Assembly: GCA_037178975.1 (NCBI GenBank)
Contig: JASJZH010000001.1
Location: 5,254,501 to 5,318,500 of the forward strand
Direction: 5' to 3'
Source: Oscheius tipulae
Lineage: Eukaryota > Nematoda > Chromadorea > Rhabditida > Rhabditidae
Length of the DNA stretch: 64,000 bases
The position numbers were made by a program, and so were the translations under genes. Below are positions 54,191 to 64,000 of this stretch, one piece after another (position 1 is the stretch's first letter; each line of letters begins with the position of its first letter). Under the pieces are notes generated by a model. It saw nothing but the letters and a program-made list of their open reading frames with translations, was not told where the DNA came from and did no database searches.

Positions 54191-57100
54191 ATGAGAGAAC
54201 CACTGCTCCTCTCTGCTTACAGTCTGTTCTCCGTCCTGGCCGTGTCCAACTCTTTGAAACTCGGAGTTCTACAAGCTGGAGGTAATGAGACAACACTCTG
54301 TAACAATGGTATACTCTACGCGATACAGGACGGTAACTGCGTCTCTGACAGTATCAGGTTTGTTTGGCTGAAAGGAAGAGATGTCCATGCTTTAGCGTAG
54401 TCTACAGGACAGCGTGTTCCGGTTCCAGTTCCAAGGGGACAGCAGGAGCTGTGGATTTGATCTACTCCGAGCAGGTCAGTCTTTAAAACGCACCAAACAT
54501 GTACAAAGTCCAGGTGAATGGGTTCATTGGACCGACATGCATGGACGAAAGTGCAGAAATCGGGCGAATGTCTTACTTCTGGAAGAGGGGAATGTTCTCG
54601 CGGAGTGTTCAGGACGAGAAGATGCTCGACTCTTCGGTTCGTTTTCTCCCTGTTCAAAATTGCGGGTTCAGAGTTTTCCAAACAGCGTTTCCACGACGAT
54701 GGCCTCGCCGGCCGGGCTCATTAGGTCTGTTTACGAGGTCTTCAGACTTCTCGAGAATGGAAGCGGCAGCATCGGAAATGTCAGCTTGTTATCCCGAAGG
54801 AAAAGAAGAGTCTGTTCAGATTTCGTTGGTCGGACCACAGGCCAGGAACGCGAACCATTACCCTCTAGCTCAGGCTGTCCTCGACTACCTGGAACGAGAT
54901 CCGCTCTTTCCTGTGTCGGTTTTTGGTCTCTACGATGAACGAGGGACTTTCCCATCGAATATCCGCGATGACATTGAGACCAATGGCTCTAAAGGTATCC
55001 ATTTTTGTCCTAATCGTACTAGAACAATCGCTAGTCCTTGTCGTGGCGACCGACTTCGAATACAATGAGTTCCTCAAGTCTCTCGAGGCGCCAATGTGGT
55101 ATTCGAACGGCTTCATCGTCATTCTGATGTCTCTCGATCCCGTCTACTTGATCAACACTCCCGGGTCGCGGAAGGAGATTGTTGACTCTCGGGCTCTGGT
55201 AGTGGCACCAGATCTGACCAACAGTATCGTTGCCTCGAATATCAGTGATTTCGACAAGGACAGTCTAACGGTAGTTTTGGATTAATACCAAAGAAATGAG
55301 GCACATTTCAGGGCCCATTCAGCAGCAAGTTCTCGCTCTTCCTCGGATGTTACGCATTTTGCTACGCGGCAAAACAGGGTCGGACTGGAGACACGACAGA
55401 CTTTGCCAGCTCTTTCAAAAACCAGCAGTTTGCAGCAGGTGAGAGAGTCGGATCAATTCCCAAAGAAAAGGGGCACCAAATAATGGGACTTTTTTTATAA
55501 CAAGGAAAAACATACAAGAAACATATGACAAGGAACATACTAGTTAGACGGAACTGTAGCGGTACTTGGGACATGACATGAAGGGCAGGAAAGAGACAGA
55601 GACAGGAGGAAAAGTCTGGGTTACGTGCATACTTTGGACAGGATGCAGCGTATACTAGAATTATCTGTAACATAGAATAGATAGCAACGATCAGGGACAG
55701 GGGGAATAGACTCCTCGTCTAACTTTACGTGGCTTACAAAATTCAGAAAAACTTTCTCTTTCTTCTTGAATGTTCCAGCAGTGTTCGTTCACAGTACTAG
55801 TAGTTATCTTTCCTTCGCTGATCGTTCGGAACTCTTCTGAGAACTAAGAAAAGCAAACCATGCAGAAGAGTCTGAGACGATATTGCTGCTGGGCACTTCT
55901 CCCAAGAGTTTTCAGTCCTTTGCTTGCTTTCCTTAGTTTTCAGAAGAGTTCCGAACAATTAGCGTACGAAAGATAACTACAAGTACTGTGGACGAACACT
56001 CCTGGAATATTCAAGAAGACTGAGGCTGTCCAAGAATCTGTCCTTCTGAAACTTCCGACTAGTTTTTCATAGCTACAAGCGTACCACCGAAGATGATGGC
56101 CTTCTAGTCTTTAGATTTTCTGAGTTCTCTTGGCCAACGTTACCATCCTCATGTCTGTGTTCTATGTCCCTTGAATGTGCTTTGCTCCCTGTCTCATGTT
56201 GTGCGTCTTAAAAAATCCTCCGTGTTCTGTCCAACTGTTCGTGCCTTTCTTTTTTTTTTTCCTCAGCCTTTCTATCTATGTTTTTATCTTGTCCTTTTCT
56301 TTGCCCCTGCCATTTTTTCCAAATTTTGTAAGCCAAGAAGTCTATTCCCCCTGTCCCTGTTCGTTGTTATCTATTCTATGTTACAGGTAATTCTAGTATA
56401 CGCTGCATCCTGTCCAAAGTATGCACGTTACGCAATCTTTTCCCTGTTCCTCTCTCTTTTCCTGCTTCTTAGCCGCGTATTAGCTGTCCCACGTGAATTC
56501 AGTTCAATTTGTCTGGACCCTTTATATGTTTCTTAATTTTTTTCCCCTTGCCGATGTGTTCTGCCCATCTTTTGTATTCCTCAATCCAAGATTCGGCCCC
56601 TGTTCCTTTTCTGTATGTTCTCTGTCGCTGTCCAGTTCTCTGCGTCCATTTTCCATTTTTCAAAGGTAACGGTTAAGACAATTCAAGTAACAGCTTAAGT
56701 ATACGATCTGTAATCGTTACCATCTTCAGGCCCATTTGGCAGCTTCCGTTTCGATGCGGGTAGCTCCTACCTGAACGACTATGCATACTTCAGACTGACT
56801 TCTGAGAGCGGTGAGACCCTTAATAGCCATGATAAGATAGATTCAGTTGTCTTCTCCCGAGTCGCGAATTTGACAACAGTATCCAAAGGAAGTTGTGAAG
56901 GAGTCCGTTGCTTTGACCTGGTTAGTTAGTGCGGTTCTTCCTATGTTTTCTCAGAGTATGACAGTCCATTACAATGACTCTGGCTACTGGAACGAGTTGA
57001 TGACCAGGACCAAGGCGGCCTGTACTTTCAGTAACAGTTGTGCTTCCAGTTGGTGTAAGCCGAGTGACTAGTTGTAAAAAACCAGATTCATAGATGTCGG

Positions 57101-59912
57101 CTGGTTCATAGCCATTGGTTTCTTCATCTGTCTCATCGCCTGCTGTGTCATAACCCGAATCTGCCATCGCAAGCGCAGCTTCAATCAGTATAGAATGCAT
57201 TGGAAGTTACGGAAGGACGAGATCAAGATTATCGAGAACAGGGCGGTAGGGTCAATCCCTCTTTCTGACAGAAATCTTCCATTTAGTCAAAAGGAGGACC
57301 TAAGACGGATCAAGCGGGAAAAAAAAGAACGATAGCCAGCTACGCGCTCATCAACAACACCAAGGCAGAATTTTTGGCCTTCTTCCAGACGACCAAGATC
57401 AAGTGGCAGAAGTAGGCGAGCTCAGTGTTGAACAGAATGTTTCCTAGAGCCGAGTTGAAGTATCTCTATGAGTTGCGACTACTGAACAACGACAACTTGA
57501 ACAGATTTGTGGGTCTGGTCTGCAACGAACGAGACTCCAACAACACGGGAAAGGCTCCCTTTTACATCATCAGCAGCATGGTCGAGAAGGCTTCCCTTGA
57601 GGTATCTTCTTATTCAGGGGTGCGCAAAAGTACCGTATACCCGAAAAAGCCAACTCCTAGGCTCACGATTTCAAACGGCTGCGTATCGGCACCTATGGTT
57701 ACCAGATGGGGCACGAATTGCTGCACTTTCGACTTTCAGGTGTTAGTAGCCTTCCGGGTATACGGTACTTTCGCACACCCATGCCCCTTATTCGATATTG
57801 TAACCAAATTAATCTTAGGATTTTATAAACGATCAAGAGTTTGGAATGGAGGTGACATTCAAGTCGTCTTTTATCCGCGATGTCATTAAAGGACTGCTCT
57901 TCCTACACAAATCCGCCATCGGATACCATGGTCTTCTGACTGCTGCCAACTGTCTTATCGACAACTACTGGGTACTGAAACTTTCCAACTTTGGCGTCTG
58001 CAACATGGTTCACGAGTTGATCAACAAGAAGACACTGGAAGTTGCCGAAGCTGTTCCCTATTCTTGTGAGTTTTTGGAAGCAGTTGGAACTCATTGACAT
58101 CTCAGTTTATCTCCCTTTTGCGCCGGAAAATCTGCTGGGAATGGAGATTACAAAAAACTACCCGAAGGGCACTCCCGAGGGAGACATCTTCTCTCTCGGT
58201 TACCTTATTTTCCAAGTTTTGTTCCGACACAGCCCTTACGAGCATTGTGGTGTCTTGGGACGTTCGGACAGCATACAGAAGATCATTAGTCAAAATTGGA
58301 AGCCAGCAATCCAGAATATTGAGGACCAGGACACTGCCTTTTGCTCGGTAACTATTTCCGGTATAGTTCAACTTAACAACTGTTTCAGATGGTCGAGCAA
58401 TGCTGGTCCAAACCGGAAACTAGGCCAAAATTGAAAGATTTGAGGAAGGCTGTGGAGTCCACTTTCAGTCAAGCGTAAGTCACATTGTTAGATATCGGTT
58501 ATCATATTGCTGAGTTGGAAGTCATAATTTCTAAATGTTTTATCAAGAAAACAGGGCTGATTTTCAGTGACTAGATAAAAAGACCAGCTGCAGACGGCAG
58601 CTTCGCAGCCCTCTATTCTTGGCTTAGAATCGATAGTAGGTGGCTTCGCCGCTTCTTTAGTAGCAGTTTCCTTCACAGCTGTCTTGTACCCTTGACATGG
58701 AATGTCTCATCATTTTTTTGGGTGTTAGTATTGACAGGCAATTGTACGGACGCTATGAAAGACGGACGGACACCATTGCGCTTCAGATAGTAGAGATCAC
58801 AAACATCCTATCCTTGCAGAAAAGGCCAATTGGTGGATCAGATGCTCGAGCTCAACGAGAAGTACGCCCTGAATCTGGAGAAGATTGTGGCGGAAAGGAG
58901 TAGTCTTCTACAAGAGGCCCAGGAGCAGACCCTCCGTCTCCTCAATGAGATGCTCCCAGTGTAAGTGCCTGTCTCAATTCTAAACAACTCCTTAGTTCTG
59001 TGGCCAAGGTGCTAATGGAAGGAGGTAATGTGGAGCCGAGATACTACGACGAGGCGACTGTTCTCTTCGTCCAGCTTTGTGAATTCGGTGTCCTGTTGAA
59101 ACAGGCCACTCCGGATCAGGTAACACAATTCTGAAACTACTATCCCCTTATTCAGGTCATCTTCTTCCTCAACGACATCTTCGAGCTCTTCGACCAGGTC
59201 ATTTCTAGACACGACGCTTATAAAGTAGAAACTACGGGTGAGACATACATGGTAGTATCGGGAGTGCCAAAGGAGAATTCTGGCCGCAATATCAGCGAGA
59301 TTGCCGATATCAGTCTGGAGATCAGAGAGGTAAGTGTGATATAAATATAAAAGGCTGTTCAGGTGGCTTGGAATTACAAAGTCGACTGTTTTCCCGAGTT
59401 CAAAACGCGCTGCAAAATAGGCTTTCATTGTGGACCCATAGCCACCGGGGTCATCGGAAATGTGGCACCGAGATTTTGTCTTTTCGGCGACACGGTAAGG
59501 GTGATGTGGACGTTTTAGAGAGAAATCTTTTAGGTCAATTTCGCCTCTAGGATGCAGTCAAACTGTCCGCCTAACCAGATTCAGACTAGCGAGGTGACTC
59601 TGACTCTTCTAACTCTCGTAGAACTAAATTTCAGGTTTCGGCCTTCAAACTGATGGAACGGTCGACAGACTACAAGCTGGTCCAGAGAGGCATAGTCCAG
59701 GTCAAGGGGAAGGGAGCAGTAAACTGTTACTGGCTCAACGAGGTAACTGTGCAGTCTATTCAGTGATCAAAACTCTCTAGCATATTCATCTGGACGAGGC
59801 TCCTCCAAGCACATCCCATGGCCGAAGCCCTACCCTGCCGTCAGCCCCTCCCGCCATACTTCCTCCTCGACTGGGAGAAACCCTTACCCCGATCCAAGAG
59901 ACTCGTGCCTGA
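54191..59912 (+). CDS. Receptor-type guanylyl cyclase, probably catalytically inactive
   Basis: Single-pass receptor cyclase of the nematode gcy type. Signal peptide [20 protein letters not shown], then an ANF-receptor-like ectodomain ([33 protein letters not shown]). TM at [20 protein letters not shown] with RKR. Kinase-homology domain: [75 protein letters not shown]. Dimerisation helix: [20 protein letters not shown]. Cyclase domain: [79 protein letters not shown]. The metal-binding Asp of FSDIVGFT is replaced (FVQLCEF) and that of ETIGDAYM is Glu (ETTGETYM). The tail is Pro/Ser-rich and ends PIQETRA. Two introns contain mobile elements. Some ectodomain exons are approximate. Confidence 0.87.
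55490..56560. mobile_element. Long inverted-repeat (foldback) element in cyclase intron
   Basis: The intron at about 55.44-56.73 kb is mostly one large imperfect palindrome. Inner arms at about 55764-55858 and 55918-56021 match in reverse complement (for example CAGAAGAGTTCCGAAC, AGATAACTAC, AGTACTGTG, CGAACACT). Outer arms at about 55610-55720 and 56330-56440 match nearly perfectly (CTATTCCCCCTGTCCCTG, ATTCTAGTATACGCTGCATC, CTGTCCAAAGTATGCACGT). The right side carries an extra segment of about 290 bp between inner and outer arms. No coding capacity was recognised; ORFs on the two arms mirror each other. Confidence 0.8.
57618..57780. mobile_element. 163-bp MITE-like inverted-repeat element
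   Basis: The termini GGGTGCGCAAAAGTACCGTA (from 57618) and the reverse complement of the sequence ending at 57780 (GGGTGTGCGAAAGTACCGTA) match over about 29 nt with three or four differences. It fills most of the short intron that splits the kinase-homology domain of the cyclase gene. No coding sequence. Confidence 0.75.
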
Positions 59913-61103
59913 AAACATAAAGAGTCGCGCGTCAATTAGTCCTTCTCCCCCTTCACAATTCAGATAAAGCCTATCTGCTTGCAAAAAGCTCTCTCCCGTG
60001 CTGCTGCTGGCTTATTGATTCACACCAGCATTATACATTGTTGACGCGGTCTTCTCGACTCGAACAGGTCTGTTTTCGGAACAGAGGCCAATTCGAAAAG
60101 ATACTGCTGAAAGAGACAAACAAAAATCGCTGACTAATTGCATCTCCCACATACTAGTAAATCAAACATTTGAATGAGTTGTTGTTGGACTAATCTTGTG
60201 ACATGTGTGAACACACCCACGCCTAAAAAGAAGCGAGGAGGGAGAGAAGATTGTGACGGATCAGCTGCAAATGAAATTATTTCTATAGACGGAGCAACAT
60301 ACTGTCGTGAAGCTGTGGAAAAAAAACCTGGCGTGTTTTATCGCAGAGTTCTCTTCGAGCTTTCGAAAGGCCCGTTTGAGCATCATCCATTATTCGTAGG
60401 ACTCTCACTCTTCCGTTCTGTTCTCGGGGCGTCTAGGCCGAGTTAGCAGGAGAGATAATTCTGTTGGCTGCTTCGAGAGAGGTCCCTCTTCGCTCCGGAA
60501 TCGACAATTGAGATGGCTATTTATGGCCTTTAGGCCCAACTCTTTCGCTCTCTCTCACTTGATTGTTTCACGCCGTAGCCATTAAAAGCCGAAGGCACTC
60601 CCCGCCTTCCTCAACCTTGGAACGCCTCTCTCTCTCTATTTCTACTCTGTCAAATCCCGTTCCCAGAATATGTAAATGAGGCGCCGGCGTTTGTGTTAGG
60701 CTTCCATCAATGGGCAATAAATTTCGGGTAAAGACGGCGCGAATTTCGAAAATAGAGGGAGGTCATTCAGATGCCAGGTGGTCTGGTGTGTCGGGCAATT
60801 TTTTTGCTACTCGACACAGGTTCATTTCAAATCGTTCCGAAATCGATTAGAGCCGGACGGTCAGCGCCTATTCATCACCTTTCGGGAATTCCAACTTCAA
60901 CCTGGAACTTTCTGTCGAGCTTTTGATCTCATTTTCGCGGGTGTCAATGACGAAGTTACTCGGCAACCTCATAATCTCCGGCTATTCATTTCATAAGTTC
61001 ACAGGGCAGACTTCGACATTTGCTTTTGGCTGACTTCGGAATAGAAACAAAATAATGATTATGGCCCGAACAATAATCCGAAGACTTCGTGATAACGCAA
61101 AAC

Positions 61104-61175
61104 GATTACACCAACGCGGGAATCGAACCCATGCATTTTGTTTCGTAGTCGGAGCGCTATTATAGTCTGGTTCCA
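61104..61175 (-). repeat. tRNA-derived relic, same family as 54018-54092
   Basis: On the minus strand it shows TAGCGCTCCGACTACGAAAC, reminiscent of a tRNA anticodon arm with loop CTACGAA (an ACG anticodon), followed by the B-box GGGTTCGATTCCCGCG. The anticodon stem does not pair, and the acceptor stem is missing. Its similarity to the 54-kb copy points to a dispersed tRNA-derived family. Confidence 0.45.
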
Positions 61176-62404
61176 ACGAAGAGCGGCACCTGAAGTAGAA
61201 CCTGAAAAAAGAATGCTCGCTGTCCAGTGTTTGCTTTGAAGAAAAACGTGAAAGTTTGAAAGAAAACCTGGAAGTTGGTCAAAATAGGGAAGCGGGACGT
61301 CAGTTTCTATAATCCAAGCTTTCGCGAGATTTAAAACTCGAGATACTCGCACCTACCGAATTTTCAAAATTCGTGGTAGATCCTTTTTGGCGGAAAGAGC
61401 GGCGGTCCAAACTGCCGCTTGTTGTTGAAATGGGTTGTAACCGACTCAGTCATTTTGACAAAGGTTGACCTCAAATTTTCTCTGAGGTTGTTGGAATAAG
61501 GAGCCAGCGGTATACTGTCGCTTTCAGATCAGATGTTCGGTTTGAAAACTTTCAGAGTCTCTCAAGTGTTTGAAATTTATGACTCCGGGCTCCATATGGC
61601 TACCAATCCTCTCCATATGGAATGTGTGTGTGTTCTAATCTCTCGATTAGGTCACGGACAGGTGTTCCTCTCGCCGCGTAGCCTCTTTTTCGGTCCTCAA
61701 ACCCTAAGCGATAAGAGTCGGTCACCGTATCAGCAGCAGCAGCTGCTTGTTGCCGTTTCCTACGAGATACTTAGCACCTTTTCCTGTAGCCCATAAACAA
61801 AGCATTCTGTCGAAAGGCGTTCTTGTCCGAGGAAGAATTGATCCGAAGTGCAAACATGGTGCAGAAAGAGAGAGGGAGAGGCGCCGAAAACAGTGTGACC
61901 ATTGACTCTCTCTCTCTCTCATCCCTCTCGATCCATTTGCCACCCGTTCTCGACTTTTTTTTATTTCTTCTCTTGTCGCCACCTGTCTCCGATAACATCG
62001 CTCTTCTCGCTCGCTCGCTTTCTAGCAGAACAATCAGGTGCAGCGAGACTTTCTGTCTCACTTTCGGTCGTCGGCGCGTGTGCTTTTTCACCCCCCAGCC
62101 GAAGATTCAATCGTTTCCGCGATCTGACGAGAGAGAAGAACACACACACAACTGGGCTGACACAGAGAGAGCGAACATTTTATTGCCAACAGGCCTAATT
62201 AAACAAGCCGAGAAGTTCTTTGGACTACACATTACCAAATGTTTTAACCTCATCTTTTCAAAGACTACCTGCCTTAAACAAAAACGTGCGCTGACATTCG
62301 GGTGGCTCTCTTTGAATCATATAGCCTAGAGCATACTTCTTTTCGGCTCAAAAACGTCATTTTTAGGGATTGTGATGCCTTATATATTCTGCAAAAATAT
62401 TTGG

Positions 62405-62490
62405 TCGAGTCCTACACTCTTGCAGAGCATAGCTACGAAAATGCCGTTTTGAACCACAAAAAGGCATTTCAAAGTGACGAGACTTTGTTG
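62405..62490 (+). repeat. Dispersed diverged repeat, copy 1
   Basis: This segment aligns with 63646-63735 over about 85 bp at roughly 70 percent by eye. The best shared part is TCAAAGTGRCGAGACTTTG with TTTTGARCSACAARAAG before it. Confidence 0.5.
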
Positions 62491-63645
62491 CAACGATTAG
62501 TATTTAACCGAGTCTTTCGGGTGTACAGGTGTTTGCGGGAGGTCTCGCCACAAACTTCGTTTAAAATTTTCGAACAGTAAACAACATGAGCCTAACAGCT
62601 GGAAACTTATCATAGGGACTTTCAAATTTCTTTCACATGGCTAAGATATAGTCGTTCAGTGCTCCCACAACCACATAATGTGTCTGTTTACGAAATTCCT
62701 CTCCTCGGAACCATTTCGGGAAACTGTTTGTTAAAGAGAGAGAGAGAGACACCGGGTCGTGTGACGTTTTCGAAACTAAAGGCGGCAATATTTGCGTCTG
62801 CTAGCAAATGGCAATCTGCTTGTTTTTGGAAGAAAAGAGTGACGTAGAAGGAAGTCCTCTCTCTCTCTTTAAAGACACCTGCATACAGCGTGAGATTTTC
62901 CCGCGGTGGCAGCAGCTGTCAGCTACAATCCACCCCAATATGTATTCCGCATTCCCTCGTTTCTGTTTCTCTATCTCTTTGGGGAGTACCCCTCTGAAAG
63001 CAAGGCAATGTTAAAGACGGTTCGGTCAAGATCTGAGGAGGTCGGTGTTGTCCGACCTGTTCGTCCCGAACCGCTACGCGGACCGCTCGCGTCAGACCCG
63101 CGTGAGCGCTGATCGTTATAATATAGCCATCTTTCTGCAAATGCTCAATCTTTGTTAGTCAATTAGTCATCTCAGAAGGTCAGCATGACCAAACTTTCAA
63201 AATAATCCTTAAACTTTTCCTTCCAGTCTTTCAGAAAAGTGTTGCGTCGCCCGTAGGATGTAATTAGCAGCCACTCTGATAGGACCATTATCAGGCAGAT
63301 TAGCACTTTGTTAAAGAACTGGAGTTGCGGATATTGGCCTCTGGATCTGGGAGATTTCCCTTTTGCTAATCCTACCCCCGTGATTATTTGAGTTATCATT
63401 GCGGGCCCTACGCATATAATGTCGCACATTCACACTTTTCCGAGAGACCTTCGAACAACTTTCTTTCACCTTTGTTATGACTGAAACACGATAGTTCTTT
63501 CGAACTTGAAAAAACTCTTTGGCTCGTTTTCGTTTTGATCGTGAATGTCGATTATAACCGCCTCGTGCTACTACACAGTAACTTTTCGAGTTTAACCTGC
63601 CTTTTTTGAGAAAAGAATGTCTTACAAATTTGTAGAACTAAGAAC

Positions 63646-63735
63646 TAGTCGAGATCGACAACTTTGTAAAACACAGCTAAGCTTGAAAAATGTTTTGAGC
63701 GACAAGAAGCCTTCTCAAAGTGGCGAGACTTTGAT
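63646..63735 (+). repeat. Dispersed diverged repeat, copy 2
   Basis: Partner of the segment at 62405-62490. A weaker third relative lies at about 39546-39660 (ACAACTTTACAACAGCTGAA, then TGTTTTGATCGCAA). Confidence 0.5.
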
Positions 63736-64000
63736 TTAAAAAAATCCCTTTTTCTCACTTTACCTTTCCGTAGTGATAAAATCCTGTTATTTATTTCAAC
63801 TTCCTGCCTGGGTGGCAAAGTTTTGGGAGCAGAATTTTTTACAATTCTATAGACATGGGAACCATCAAAAATACTGTTCTGGAAGTTACCACCTCCCTCT
63901 CCTGCTTCTCCCTCATTCCTCCCTCATCACGTTCTGTCTCACTTTAGCCGAAGATTAATTTTGATGTTTGCCTTATCCTCCCGGATTATCTCCGATCACA

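Larger units (their letters stand above)
59913..64000. other. Gene-poor right end
   Basis: About 4.1 kb without a supported gene. It contains the tRNA-like relic at 61104-61175, CT and GA microsatellites (around 61905-61920 and 62738-62752), a short CA run near 62140, and a diverged repeat pair at 62405-62490 and 63646-63735. A minus-strand ORF at 63172-63429 has one hydrophobic segment (FFNKVLICLIMVLSEWLLIT) but no splice context or family match, so it is not called. It could be the control region of a gene beyond the window. Confidence 0.45.

Noticed and set aside
60174-60446. Plus-strand ORF of 90 codons (starts MSCCWTNLVTCVNTP)
   Set aside because: No splice context, no family similarity, and it lies in a gene-poor region with other random ORFs of similar length.
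61905-62150. CT, GA and CA microsatellite runs considered as a CRISPR-like or tandem array
   Set aside because: They are simple low-complexity tracts without repeated units plus spacers; CRISPR arrays are not expected in an animal genome.

Overview
This window is nuclear DNA from an animal, almost certainly a nematode. The strongest single clue is a flp-33-type FMRFamide-like neuropeptide precursor. It is supported by very short introns (many 31-45 nt), compact co-directional gene runs, and pyrimidine-rich AG acceptor sites placed immediately upstream of start codons, as expected for spliced-leader trans-splicing. The clade cannot be fixed from this sequence. Exon models were built by hand from splice signals and protein similarity remembered from known families; no searches were run, so terminal exons and some junctions are approximate.

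Layout. 0-6.7 kb, minus strand: an operon-like run of CCDC174-like, DPP8/9-like peptidase and ANKRD33-like ankyrin protein. 6.9-8.4 kb, plus: KHDRBS/Sam68-like RNA-binding protein, divergent from CCDC174. 8.6-11.3 kb, minus: secreted M14 carboxypeptidase with a C-terminal ShKT domain. 12.7-14.5 kb, plus: mitochondrial phenylalanyl-tRNA synthetase. 15.3-22.4 kb, plus: a run of four ER/Golgi membrane-protein genes (GALNT2-like/gly-4, p24/TMED, RDH-like SDR, FITM2). 23.3-24.9 kb, plus: Rx-type homeobox gene. 25.1-27.3 kb, minus: BRD7/BRD9-type bromodomain gene. 27.8-28.8 kb, plus: a shortened ribophorin-I-like gene. 30.2-31.4 kb, plus: a DSL Notch ligand. 31.5-31.8 kb, minus: flp-33. 32.8-34.2 kb, plus: La protein. 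34.3-47.2 kb, minus: TopBP1/mus-101, NDUFB10, RRP40, RPN11, Wnt and one unrecognised gene. 48.6-49.6 kb, plus: four-TM protein. 50.7-53.5 kb, plus: GTP-dependent PEPCK. 54.2-59.9 kb, plus: receptor guanylyl cyclase. 60-64 kb: no convincing gene.

Most genes are unrelated housekeeping or developmental genes. The coherent group is the ER/Golgi run at 15-22 kb, whose products all work in early-secretory membranes. Wnt, DSL and Rx genes lie within about 22 kb of one another but look unlinked functionally. Mobile DNA is mostly small non-coding elements in introns: a 128-bp inverted-repeat element in the DSL gene, a 163-bp one and a roughly 1-kb foldback element in the cyclase gene, and a 76-nt perfect-looking hairpin in the carboxypeptidase gene. 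A few tRNA-derived relics lie between genes.

The observations most worth a second look are the guanylyl cyclase whose metal-binding aspartates are both replaced, the ribophorin-I-like protein reduced to its luminal C-terminal half plus membrane anchor, the intronic hairpin and foldback elements, and the unrecognised gene at 46.3-47.2 kb with an unresolved in-frame stop. No clearly novel multi-gene system was seen.
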